Source of the DNA: Halomonas sp. | GTDB lineage: Bacteria; Pseudomonadota; Gammaproteobacteria; Pseudomonadales; Halomonadaceae | Length of the DNA: 47,600 nt | Reading direction: 5' to 3' | Assembly (NCBI RefSeq): GCF_030457605.1 | Contig: NZ_JAKDUR010000014.1 | Location: forward strand, 1 to 47,600 | Shown: positions 24,937 through 33,278 of the stretch, one piece after another | Position numbering within the stretch: position 1 is the first letter of the stretch | How the letters are laid out: the number at the start of each line of letters is the position of its first letter | Program-made: the position numbers and the translations under genes | Notes under the pieces: generated by a model | What the model was told of the DNA's origin: nothing | What the model saw: the letters and a program-made list of their open reading frames with translations, nothing else | Databases searched by the model: none

Positions 24937-26553
24937 ATGAACACGGCTCACCTCAATACGACGCAGCACAACACAACACACACCGACGTCCTGATTATTG
25001 GCGGCGGCGTTGCCGGCTTGACGCTGGCACTGAACCTGGCTGAACAGCGTCACGTGACGCTGGTGCGCCCGGCCGGTGACGACCGCAGCGGTGCCAGTCG
25101 CTGGGCTCAGGGCGGCATTGCCGCCGTACTCGCACCCGATGATGACGTTGACACCCACGTGCAGGATACCCTGATTGCCGGCGACGGCCTGTGCGATGAA
25201 GCCGCCGTGCGCTTCACCGTGGATAACGGCCCCGCGGCCATCGAGTGGCTGCTGGCCTGCGGCGTTGCCTTCACGCCGGATACCGCGCCCAACGCGCCTT
25301 ATCCCTACCACCTTACCCGCGAGGGAGGCCACAGCGCCCGGCGCATCATCCACGCCGACGATGCTACCGGCCGCGCCGTGATAGAAGCGCTTGGCCGGCA
25401 CGTAGCCGACCACCCCCGTATTCAAACGCTGACCAGTTTAACCGTCACCGACCTGGCGGGCGCTCACGATGGCAGCTGCCAGGGGGCGTACGGCGTTGAC
25501 GATGCAGGCAACATTCATCACCTTGTTGCGGGGCATACCGTGCTCGCTACCGGCGGCGCCAGCGGGCTTTATGCACACACCACCACGCCGGCACCCGCCA
25601 GCGGCGAGGGCATGATGATGGCCGCTACGCTCGGCGCCACGCTTGCCAATCTGGAGTTTCAGCAGTTTCATCCGACCTGCCTGTATGATCCTGACGGCCC
25701 GGCCTTTCTGATCAGCGAAGCAGTGCGCGGCGAAGGCGGGCACCTGCTCAACGACGCCGGCGAACGCTTTATGCCGGCACTTGATGAGCGGGCCGAGCTG
25801 GCTCCCCGGGACGTGGTGGCCCGCGCCATCGATGCCGAGATCAAGCACGGCACCAGCGGCCACGTCTGGCTGGATATTCGCCATCTCGGTGCCGAAGCCA
25901 TCCGCCATCATTTCCCGACGATTGTGGATCACTGCGCCACACGCGGCATGGACATTATCCACCAGCCGATTCCTGTGGTTCCCGCTGCCCATTACAGCTG
26001 CGGCGGTGTAGCCACCGGCCTCGACGGCGCTACCGGCGTTGCCGGTCTTTATGCCGTGGGGGAAAGCGCGTATACCGGGCTTCACGGCGCCAACCGCATG
26101 GCCAGCAACTCCCTGCTGGAATGTTTGGTGTTTTCCCGCAGCTGCGCCCGACGCATTCTGAACATGCCGGCGATACCTATCACGTCGCATTCCGCCATAG
26201 CGCCGCCGCTTGACCCCGACGCGCCGATTGATCTGCGCGAGCTAACGCGGCTGCGTCATGCCATGCGCGCCGCCATGAGCCGTGACGTGTCAATCGTGCG
26301 TAACCAGGCAGGGCTCAACCGGGCAGCCGCCGCGCTCAACGACATACATGCGGCACTACCCCGGTTAAATCCCGGCCTTGATCACCCGGACATCCGGCGG
26401 CTTTGGCATGCGCTGCGCCTGGCACAGCTGACGGTCAAGGCCGCCGGGCAGCGTCACGAATCACGCGGGCTTCACTTCAGCACCGACTGGCCCGAACAGG
26501 CCGCAACCACGCTACCGTCCAGGCTATGCCTGACAGATTTACCCGCCGATTAA
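24937..26553 (+). CDS. nadB: L-aspartate oxidase
   Basis: FAD enzyme oxidising L-aspartate to iminoaspartate, first step of de novo NAD synthesis. N-terminal dinucleotide fold DVLIIGGGVAGLTLAL, substrate-loop SRWAQGGIAAVL and REGGHSARRI, FQQFHPT, and near the C-terminus YTGLHGANRMASNSLLE. The 538-residue length is normal. AAAGGAG precedes the ATG. Its stop overlaps the stop of cptA on the other strand by 4 bases. nadA and nadC are not in the window. Confidence 0.97.
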   Translation: MNTAHLNTTQHNTTHTDVLIIGGGVAGLTLALNLAEQRHVTLVRPAGDDRSGASRWAQGGIAAVLAPDDDVDTHVQDTLIAGDGLCDEAAVRFTVDNGPAAIEWLLACGVAFTPDTAPNAPYPYHLTREGGHSARRIIHADDATGRAVIEALGRHVADHPRIQTLTSLTVTDLAGAHDGSCQGAYGVDDAGNIHHLVAGHTVLATGGASGLYAHTTTPAPASGEGMMMAATLGATLANLEFQQFHPTCLYDPDGPAFLISEAVRGEGGHLLNDAGERFMPALDERAELAPRDVVARAIDAEIKHGTSGHVWLDIRHLGAEAIRHHFPTIVDHCATRGMDIIHQPIPVVPAAHYSCGGVATGLDGATGVAGLYAVGESAYTGLHGANRMASNSLLECLVFSRSCARRILNMPAIPITSHSAIAPPLDPDAPIDLRELTRLRHAMRAAMSRDVSIVRNQAGLNRAAAALNDIHAALPRLNPGLDHPDIRRLWHALRLAQLTVKAAGQRHESRGLHFSTDWPEQAATTLPSRLCLTDLPAD

Positions 26554-26984
26554 GCGCCCCGGCCGGGATGATGGAATAAACGACGCACGCAGCGGCGCGC
26601 CTCAACAGGCGCGCTATCCGGCCACAGCCAGAAACGCCGGCCATTCAGCCGCAACCCCGTTAGCCACGGTCCCAGATAGTCACACTGCAGCGGCACCCAG
26701 CTTTCCGACCCTGTCACGGCTGCCCCTGCGTGGGAGGCCGGGCGGCACGCTGAACGAAAGCGTCCCTGTATACCGGTCTGCATCACGCTGATTTCAAGCG
26801 TACCGCGGGACCCATGACCGCGCTCACGCCAGAGCCAGATGCTACCTGCCAGACATCCCAGCCCCGCCGCTACCGCGCCCAGGCACACCCCCACGATAAG
26901 CACACCTGCCCCACACAGCAGCCCGTGACTGGCCCACTGCCAGTCAGAGGGCGCGATAGGTATCGCGATCAGCGTTTTCTGCAT
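26550..26984 (-). CDS. cptA: YgfX/CptA-like membrane protein
   Basis: 144-residue protein with two adjacent hydrophobic helices near the N-terminus (about 15-55) and a soluble C-terminal part rich in W and R (LRLNGRRFWLWPDS). This is the layout of YgfX/CptA, the partner encoded with SdhE. Sequence conservation in this family is low, so the call rests mainly on shape and on the overlap with sdhE (about 40 bases). ATG 26984 is taken as start; TTG 26993 is possible. Confidence 0.75.
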   Translation of the reverse strand: MQKTLIAIPIAPSDWQWASHGLLCGAGVLIVGVCLGAVAAGLGCLAGSIWLWRERGHGSRGTLEISVMQTGIQGRFRSACRPASHAGAAVTGSESWVPLQCDYLGPWLTGLRLNGRRFWLWPDSAPVEARRCVRRLFHHPGRGA

Positions 26985-27249
26985 GGCTGACAATCATCTT
27001 GACAAGACGGCGGCGGGCATCATCTTCAGGCCACTCACGGCGCATCAGCCAGGCAAAAAGATCCTGATCTTCTTCGGTGATCAGCTGCCGGAAGACAGCC
27101 CGATCCTCGGCGCCAAGGTTATCGTAACGCTGCTCCAGAAACGGAATCAGCAGCAGATCCAGCTCCCACATGCCGCGGCGGGAATGCCAGTAAAGCCGTT
27201 TACGCTCAATGGCGTCAGGGGAAGTGTCGTCGCTCAACGTCGGCCTCAT
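26944..27249 (-). CDS. sdhE: FAD assembly factor SdhE
   Basis: Small factor that helps attach FAD covalently to succinate dehydrogenase. The signature SRRGMWELDLLLIPFLE contains the RGxxE motif, followed by the LFAWLMRREWPED segment. ATG 27249 gives 101 residues and ATG 27255 two more; no strong ribosome-binding site distinguishes them. Overlaps cptA downstream and is divergent from ihfB. Confidence 0.92.
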   Translation of the reverse strand: MRPTLSDDTSPDAIERKRLYWHSRRGMWELDLLLIPFLEQRYDNLGAEDRAVFRQLITEEDQDLFAWLMRREWPEDDARRRLVKMIVSHAENADRDTYRAL

Positions 27250-27364
27250 TTGCATTGGTGAAGGAGATCGCCAGTATAGCGCAGTCATCAAGTCGCGCCA
27301 GCGCCATCTCTGGCCTATGCTGTAACAGTGCCCAATGCTGACCTAGGGCCTTGTTTTATCTAAA

Positions 27365-27393
27365 TTGTTTTCTCAACACCGGCGCAGTATGCT
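27365..27393 (+). promoter_or_regulatory. Candidate promoter for ihfB
   Basis: TTGTTT and TATGCT with a 17-base spacer, 95 bases before the ihfB ATG, in the sdhE-ihfB intergenic region. The leader after it is rich in GCGCC/GGCGC segments that could fold. Matches are moderate. Confidence 0.35.
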
Positions 27394-27487
27394 GAGCGCC
27401 ATGCTTCTCGGGCGCAGCAGCCACCAGCTACGCTTGCCCCGCGCTTGATACCGGCGTTCCACTTTACCGTTCGCATGGAGCCAAACG

Positions 27488-27784
27488 ATGACCAAATCAG
27501 AGCTGATCGAACAAATTGCAATGCGCAAACCAGAGCTGTCCGTCAAGGAGGTGGAAACGGCCGTACGCCTGATTCTCGACGACATCAGCGACACTCTGGC
27601 CAGCGGCAACCGCGTGGAAATACGCGGTTTTGGGAGTTTTTCGCTGCATTATCGCGAGCCCCGCACCGGGCGCAATCCCAAAACCGGTGATCCTGTAGAG
27701 CTGGACGGCAAGTACGTGCCGCATTTCAAACCCGGTAAAGAGTTGCGCGAGCAGGTTGACGAAAGCCGCACCCAGGGTTACTAG
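27488..27784 (+). CDS. ihfB: Integration host factor subunit beta
   Basis: DNA-bending nucleoid protein, partner of IhfA. The 98-residue product starts [11 protein letters not shown] and has the [21 protein letters not shown] arm of the HU/IHF family, with the beta-type [13 protein letters not shown] ending. GGAG precedes the ATG by 8 bases. Followed by lapA and lapB as in E. coli, but rpsA, the usual upstream neighbour, is replaced by divergent sdhE. Confidence 0.96.
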   Translation: MTKSELIEQIAMRKPELSVKEVETAVRLILDDISDTLASGNRVEIRGFGSFSLHYREPRTGRNPKTGDPVELDGKYVPHFKPGKELREQVDESRTQGY

Positions 27785-27858
27785 GGCATCCGATTTCTAC
27801 CTTTCCTGCGACCTTCTGCGGGATGACGTCGGGCGGGGAGTCATACACAATAGAGCGC

Positions 27859-27873
27859 TTGATACGCTATCAA
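27859..27873. promoter_or_regulatory. Inverted repeat before lapA
   Basis: TTGATA-CGC-TATCAA lies 13 bases upstream of the lapA ATG, immediately before its AGGA ribosome-binding site, in the 102-base gap after ihfB. It could be an operator or a small hairpin controlling lapA translation. Confidence 0.3.
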
Positions 27874-27886
27874 TCAGGAAACTTAC

Positions 27887-28192
27887 ATGCGTTGGATCAA
27901 AGGGCTATTACTTGCCGCCATTCTGCTGGTGGTTTTGCTGATCGGCATCCTGTTTGCCGTCAACAATCAACAAACCATTGCGCTCAATCTCATCTGGCTG
28001 GAGCTGCCGCCCGTATCACTCTCGGTATGGCTGCTGGCAACGCTCACCTGCGGCGTGATTATCGGTATGCTCGCCATGCTGGGAGTGTACGTACGCCTCA
28101 AGGCCCAGCTTGCCAGCGCCAGGCGCAGCAACAGGCAACAGCGCAAGGAGCTGGATAGCCTGCGCACCCGGGAGTTCAAGGAACTCGCCTGA
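27887..28192 (+). CDS. lapA: Lipopolysaccharide assembly protein A
   Basis: 101-residue inner-membrane protein with two transmembrane helices (about 4-24 and 42-66) and a charged, probably coiled-coil tail (LKAQLASARRSNRQQRKEL). NNQQTIALNLIWLELPPVSLSVW is the family core. It works with LapB in control of LPS amount through LpxC turnover. Its stop abuts the lapB ATG (TGAATG). Confidence 0.93.
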   Translation: MRWIKGLLLAAILLVVLLIGILFAVNNQQTIALNLIWLELPPVSLSVWLLATLTCGVIIGMLAMLGVYVRLKAQLASARRSNRQQRKELDSLRTREFKELA

Positions 28193-29392
28193 ATGCTCGA
28201 TGCCTTGCTGCTAGGCGTGTTGGTGGCCGCCATCGCCATAGGTTTCGGGCTGGGGTATCGCCAGGCATTGCGCCGTGATCCTCCAGCGCCGCCGGCAGCC
28301 TCGCCGACGCTGTCCCGGGACTATTTTGTCGGGCTTAACTACCTGCTAAACGAACAGCCCGACGAAGCCATCAATACCTTCATACGTGCGCTTGACGTCA
28401 ACAGCGACACCGTGGACACCCACATCGCACTGGGCAAACTGTTTCGCACCCGCGGCGAAGCCGATAAAGCCGTCAAGATTCACCAGAACCTGCTGGCCCG
28501 CCCCACCCTGACGGTCCAACAAAACGAGCAGGTACAGCTTGAGCTCGCTCGCGATTTCATGGCGCTGGGCGTTCACGACCGGGCTCAGCGGCTGTTACGC
28601 CAGGTGGACGAACACAGCCAGCACGACGGTCATCGCCTAACCGCCACCAGTCTACTGGTGGATTTATTCGAGCGCGAAAAGGACTGGCAAGGCGCGCTTG
28701 ACGTCATGCAGCCGCTGCTGACACAACAGCCGGACATGCAGCGCCCTGCCGCTCACTGGCAATGCGAGCTGGCCGAACAGGATATTGTTCAGGCCAGCCG
28801 CACGCTGGCCAAACGCCGCCTGAAAAAAGCGCTGCAGCTTGACCCCCAATGCGTGCGCGCCAACCTGTTGCTGGCCGAGCTGGCGCTGGATAACGGCCGC
28901 TATCCGGATGCCATTACACGGCTGAGCCAGATTCCCGAGCAGGAAAAAGCCCACATTCCCACCATGCTGCCGGCACTACGGCATGCTTACTGGCGCGCGG
29001 ACGACGAAGCAGGGTTCGAACGCCACCTGCTTTCCCTGCTGGAAAGCGCGCCGTACACCAGCATTATCGTGAGCCTGGGTGAACTGACGCATCAGCGTGG
29101 CGGCGTGGACACCGCCATCGAACTGACCGGCGAACGCCTGAGCGTATCACCCAGCCTCGGCGGTCTGGATTATTTGATTGACTTATACATTGAAAGCCAG
29201 CGTTTGCGCGGGCGCGAAGCGCCGGATACACGGCTTTTCCTGCTCAAGCACCATACCCGCGCCCTGCTGGAAAACCGCCCCCGCTACCGCTGCCAGCGCT
29301 GCGGCCTGAGCGGTGACACCCTCACCTGGCAATGCCCCAGCTGTCGCCACTGGGGCAGCGTCAAACCGATTACCGGGGTCGAGGGGGAGTAG
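28193..29392 (+). CDS. lapB: Lipopolysaccharide assembly protein B (TPR, rubredoxin-like)
   Basis: Adapter that links FtsH protease to LpxC and so limits LPS synthesis. An N-terminal membrane anchor (about 1-22) is followed by TPR repeats ([24 protein letters not shown] onward) and a C-terminal metal-binding knuckle pair CQRC...CPSC (about residues 365-385). The 399-residue length matches YciM/LapB. Starts directly at the lapA stop; its last 23 bases overlap convergent pyrF. Confidence 0.95.
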   Translation: MLDALLLGVLVAAIAIGFGLGYRQALRRDPPAPPAASPTLSRDYFVGLNYLLNEQPDEAINTFIRALDVNSDTVDTHIALGKLFRTRGEADKAVKIHQNLLARPTLTVQQNEQVQLELARDFMALGVHDRAQRLLRQVDEHSQHDGHRLTATSLLVDLFEREKDWQGALDVMQPLLTQQPDMQRPAAHWQCELAEQDIVQASRTLAKRRLKKALQLDPQCVRANLLLAELALDNGRYPDAITRLSQIPEQEKAHIPTMLPALRHAYWRADDEAGFERHLLSLLESAPYTSIIVSLGELTHQRGGVDTAIELTGERLSVSPSLGGLDYLIDLYIESQRLRGREAPDTRLFLLKHHTRALLENRPRYRCQRCGLSGDTLTWQCPSCRHWGSVKPITGVEGE

Positions 29393-30101
29393 CCTCCAGG
29401 GCGCCGCTGGTCAGCTCGGTTTCAATCGCTTCCAGCGCTGCCATGGGATTATCCGCCTGAGTCACTGGCCGCCCTACTACCAAATGCGTGCTGCCTGCCT
29501 GCATGGCGGCTTTCGGGGCCATGATGCGTTGCTGATCGTTGGCCGCCGCAAAGCTCGGGCGAATGCCCGGCGTCACCTTCAGGAAATCTGTGCCGCAGCT
29601 AGCCGTTAACGCCTCGGCTTCCTGCGCTGAGCACACCACGCCACTCATCCCGCTATCTTTTGCCAGCATGGCGAGCCGCTTGACCTGTTCGGCGAGCGGC
29701 ACCTCAACGCCGACTTCAGCCAGGTCTCCGGCCTCGAAACTGGTCAGCACCGTCACCGCAATCAGATGCGTTGCCAGCTTATTGGTCTGCAGGCGTTCGG
29801 TAGCCGTTTCCATCATTTTTCGTCCGCCGCCAGCGTGCACGTTGACCATCCACACGCCTTGCTCCGCCGCTGCCTGCACGGCACTCGCCACGGTATTGGG
29901 AATATCATGGAATTTCAGGTCGAGAAATACCTCAAAGCCGCGTCCGTGAAGCGCTTCCAGCACTGCCGGGCCGCTCCGGGTAAACAGTTCTTTACCGACT
30001 TTCAGCCGGCAACGCGCGGGGTCGAGCTGATCAGCCATGCACAGTGCGGCATCCAGCGACGGATAATCCAGGGCAATAATCAGCGGAGATTGCGTGGTCA
30101 C
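29370..30101 (-). CDS. pyrF: Orotidine 5'-phosphate decarboxylase
   Basis: Last step of UMP synthesis. The 243-residue protein shows the catalytic [11 protein letters not shown] motif (Lys and Asp of the DxKxxD array), ALDYPS near the N-terminus, and TPGIRPS and [12 protein letters not shown] phosphate-binding segments. In E. coli pyrF follows lapB in the same direction; here it is inverted and overlaps lapB tail to tail. Confidence 0.96.
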   Translation of the reverse strand: MTTQSPLIIALDYPSLDAALCMADQLDPARCRLKVGKELFTRSGPAVLEALHGRGFEVFLDLKFHDIPNTVASAVQAAAEQGVWMVNVHAGGGRKMMETATERLQTNKLATHLIAVTVLTSFEAGDLAEVGVEVPLAEQVKRLAMLAKDSGMSGVVCSAQEAEALTASCGTDFLKVTPGIRPSFAAANDQQRIMAPKAAMQAGSTHLVVGRPVTQADNPMAALEAIETELTSGALEATPPRPR

Positions 30102-30308
30102 GTGTTGGCTCCCAGGGGTTATTCGATCAGACGCAAAGTATATCAGTCCAGGCTACCCCGTGAGCGCTGTAAGTCCCATCCCGTCAAAAAAGGCGGCAAT
30201 GTCTTACATCAGTTGTCTCATTTAACCTGCTTTCCCCTGTTCTCCAGACACTATGTTGAAAGGGCAACCCCGTAACCCGGACCCCGCACGACGTCCATGG
30301 AGGACACT

Positions 30309-30581
30309 ATGACATTCAAAGGATTTGCCGCCGCCCTGCTAATCAGCCTGAGCCTTGGCCTTTCAGGCGGCGCCATGGCACAGCAGGTGGCTCCCATCAA
30401 CGTCAATACCGCCGATGCCGAGCTGCTCCAGGAGCTGCCGGGCATTGGGCCCAGCCGCGCCGAAGCATTGATCAAGGAACGCGATGCCAACGGCGAATTT
30501 GAAAACGCCAACGATCTGACCCGCATCAGCGGTATTGGCGAAGCCACGGTCGAACGTATACGCGACGAAATCGACTTTTAA
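30309..30581 (+). CDS. ComEA-like helix-hairpin-helix protein
   Basis: 90-residue exported DNA-binding protein. A signal peptide (MTFKGFAAALLISLSLGLSGGAMAQQ, cleavage after AMA) is followed by a double HhH: INVNTADAELLQELPGIGPSRAEALI and ISGIGEATVERIRDEI. Start 30309 is chosen since GGAGG lies 6 bases before it inside the upstream in-frame ATG 30297. In competent bacteria ComEA pulls DNA into the periplasm; many gammaproteobacteria carry such a protein without proven competence. No other competence gene is nearby. Confidence 0.88.
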   Translation: MTFKGFAAALLISLSLGLSGGAMAQQVAPINVNTADAELLQELPGIGPSRAEALIKERDANGEFENANDLTRISGIGEATVERIRDEIDF

Positions 30582-30591
30582 ACGCGCCCGC

Positions 30592-32076
30592 TTATACCAG
30601 CCACTCATCCATGAACCGCTGCACCGGCATGCGCTCCAGCACGCCGGTGCTTTCGCATTGGGCAAGAATGGCTTTTGCCTGCTGGGGCGCAAAGCGCGTG
30701 GCCAGGTGGTGGGTAAACTTCTCGACCAGCTGAGGCATGCCTTCAGCACGCCGGCGGCGATGGCCGATGGGGTACTCCACTGCCACCTTGTCAGTATGGC
30801 TGCCGTCGGTGAAAAACACCTGTACGGCGTTGGCGATCGAACGCTTGTCGGGGTCGAGATAATCCTCGGTATAACGGCGCTCTTCAACGACGTGCATTTT
30901 ATCGCGTAGCCGGTCGATCTGCGGGTGTGCGGCGTGGAAGGCGTCTTCGTAATGCTCGGCGGTCAGCGCGCCGAAAATCAGCGGCACGGCCACCATATAC
31001 TGCAGGCAATGGTCACGATCGGCTGGATTGGCCAGCGGCCCGGTCTTGGCAATAATGCGGATGGCCGATTCATGGGTGGTAAGCTCGATGCGTTCGATTT
31101 CATCCAGCCGGCCGGCCACCTGCGGGTGCAGCGTCATGGCCGCTTCGCAGGCGGTCTGGGCGTGAAACTCCGCCGGGAAGGCAATCTTGAACAGCACGTT
31201 TTCCATCACGTAACAGCCCAGTTCGCGCTGAAAGCGCAGCCGGCGCTCGCCTTCCGGCCTGGTCGCCAAATCCTGATTAGTGTGGCTGAACAGCACGTCG
31301 TAAAAGCCCCACTGCGGCGCGCTGAGCGCGCCGGGAATGCCCATTTCACCGCGCATGGCCATATCCGCCAGGCGCACGGCTCTAGCGCAGGCGTCCCCCG
31401 CCGCCCAGCTCTTGCGCGAGCCGGCGTTGGGCGCGTGGCGATAGGTGCGCAGGCTCTGGCCGTCAACAAAGGCGTGGGAAAGCGCGGACAGCAGCTGATC
31501 GCGGCTGGCGCCCATCAGCCACGCCGATACCGCGGTCGAGGCCACCTTGACCAACACCACGTGATCGAGCCCCACGCGGTTGAAGCTGTTATCCAGCGCC
31601 AGCACGCCCTGAATCTCATGGGCCATGATCATCGCGTGCAGTACATCGCCCATCATCAGCGGTGATTCGCCACGGGCGACGCGCTGTTGCGACAGGTGAT
31701 CAGCCACGGCCAGAATTGCCCCGAGGTTATCGGACGGATGTCCCCACTCGGCGGCAAGCCAGGTGTCGTTATAGTCCAGCCAGCGGATCGTCGCACCGAT
31801 ATCAAACGCCGCCTTGGCGGGGTCCAGGCAAAACGACGTGCCTGGTACGCGCGAGCCAAAGGGCACCGTGGTACCCACCACCATCGGCCCCAGGTGTTTG
31901 GTGCATTCAGGAAAGCGCAGCGCCAGAAGTCCGCAGCCCAGCGTATCCATCAGGCAGTAGCGGGCGGTTTCCAGCGCCTCCTCGGAGGGGCTGGAAAAGT
32001 TCAACACATAGTCGGCAATGCGCTGAAGTTCGGCGTCATAATCAGGACGCACATTGCTCTGCGATGTATCAGACAT
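30592..32076 (-). CDS. prpD: 2-methylcitrate dehydratase PrpD
   Basis: MmgE/PrpD family protein of 494 residues, last gene of the prp operon. Conserved blocks: [52 protein letters not shown] and the [23 protein letters not shown] segment. A very strong GAGGAGG precedes the ATG. With AcnD and PrpF present, PrpD may be an auxiliary isomer-specific dehydratase in the cycle. Confidence 0.95.
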   Translation of the reverse strand: MSDTSQSNVRPDYDAELQRIADYVLNFSSPSEEALETARYCLMDTLGCGLLALRFPECTKHLGPMVVGTTVPFGSRVPGTSFCLDPAKAAFDIGATIRWLDYNDTWLAAEWGHPSDNLGAILAVADHLSQQRVARGESPLMMGDVLHAMIMAHEIQGVLALDNSFNRVGLDHVVLVKVASTAVSAWLMGASRDQLLSALSHAFVDGQSLRTYRHAPNAGSRKSWAAGDACARAVRLADMAMRGEMGIPGALSAPQWGFYDVLFSHTNQDLATRPEGERRLRFQRELGCYVMENVLFKIAFPAEFHAQTACEAAMTLHPQVAGRLDEIERIELTTHESAIRIIAKTGPLANPADRDHCLQYMVAVPLIFGALTAEHYEDAFHAAHPQIDRLRDKMHVVEERRYTEDYLDPDKRSIANAVQVFFTDGSHTDKVAVEYPIGHRRRRAEGMPQLVEKFTHHLATRFAPQQAKAILAQCESTGVLERMPVQRFMDEWLV

Positions 32077-32120
32077 GCAAACCTCCTCAATCAGCGTTCA
32101 AGCAGGCGCTGGCCCGAGCA

Positions 32121-33278
32121 CTATTCAACAGGCACGTGGACGACGCCTTCCATCAGCACGCGGGCGCTGCGGCTCATCAGCGCCTGCTCGATCTGCCAGC
32201 AACCATTGACCTGGCGCGCGCTGGCGCCTACCTGTAGCGTGCCGGACGGATGGCCAAACGTCACCGCCTCACGATCGCCGCCGCCGGCAGCCCGATTGAC
32301 CAGCGTGCCTTCAATGGCCGCCGCCGCACCAATGGCTACCGCAGCTGTGCCCATCATGGCGTGGTGCAGCTTGCCCATGGACACCGCGCGCACCAAAAGA
32401 TCGACATCCTCTGCGCCAATGGTCTTGCCGCTGGACGCGGTGTAGCCGGTCGGCGGCGCGACAAAAGCCACTTTTGGGGTGTGCTGGCGCTGGGCGGCCT
32501 CGCCAAGCTCGGCAATCAACCCCATGGCCAGCGCGCCCTGGGCACGAATGCGTTCAAGCACGGCCAGCGCCTCGGTATCCGGGTTGATATCCTCCTGCCG
32601 CTCGGTGCCGTGATAGCCAAGTGACCCTGCGTTGATAAACACGGTGGGAATACCGGCGTTGATCAGGGTAGCCTCAATCCGGCCAACGCCCGGCACGTCC
32701 AGCGTGTCCACGGGATTGCCGGTGGGAAATACCACGCCCTCCACTGGCGTCATGAACGCTACGGGAATCTCGGCGGCGGGAAAGGCCACGCCGTCGAGCA
32801 TAAAGTCGCCGGTTTCCTGCACCTCGCCATGGCTTACGGGCACCTGCGCGACGATGGTTTTGTGGATATTGGCCTGCCAGATGCGCACCTCGACCGTACC
32901 GACTTCAGGCACTCGCGCCGTATCCACCAGCCCGTTGGCCACGGCAAAGGGCCCCACCGCGGCCGAGAGATTGCCGCAGTTACCGCTCCAGTCGATAAAC
33001 GGCTGGTCGATCGACACCTGCCCGAACAAATAGTCCACATCGTGTTCCGCCGAGGCGCTGGGGGCGATAATCACCACCTTGCTGGTGCTCGACGTCGCGC
33101 CGCCCATGCCGTCGGTGTGCTTTTGGTAAGGGTCGGGACTGCCGATCACGCGCAGCAGCAGCGCATCGCGCGCCGGCCCCGGCACCTGCGCGGCCTTGGG
33201 CAGGTCGGCCAAATTGAAAAACACGCCCTTGCTGGTGCCGCCGCGCATGTAGGTCGCGGGGATTTTTTGCTGGGTCAT
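32121..33278 (-). CDS. prpF: AcnD-accessory protein PrpF
   Basis: 385-residue protein of the diaminopimelate-epimerase-like fold that isomerises aconitate species and is required with AcnD. It begins QQKIPATYMRGGTSKGVFF and has DWSGNCGNLSAAVGPFA with the family cysteine and HHAMMGTAAVAIGAAA. The start overlaps the acnD stop as ATGA, showing translational coupling. Confidence 0.96.
   Translation of the reverse strand: MTQQKIPATYMRGGTSKGVFFNLADLPKAAQVPGPARDALLLRVIGSPDPYQKHTDGMGGATSSTSKVVIIAPSASAEHDVDYLFGQVSIDQPFIDWSGNCGNLSAAVGPFAVANGLVDTARVPEVGTVEVRIWQANIHKTIVAQVPVSHGEVQETGDFMLDGVAFPAAEIPVAFMTPVEGVVFPTGNPVDTLDVPGVGRIEATLINAGIPTVFINAGSLGYHGTERQEDINPDTEALAVLERIRAQGALAMGLIAELGEAAQRQHTPKVAFVAPPTGYTASSGKTIGAEDVDLLVRAVSMGKLHHAMMGTAAVAIGAAAAIEGTLVNRAAGGGDREAVTFGHPSGTLQVGASARQVNGCWQIEQALMSRSARVLMEGVVHVPVE

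Noticed and set aside
30102..30308. Shared regulatory site between pyrF and the comEA-like gene
   Set aside because: I saw no convincing palindrome or sigma-70 pair in the 207-base gap.
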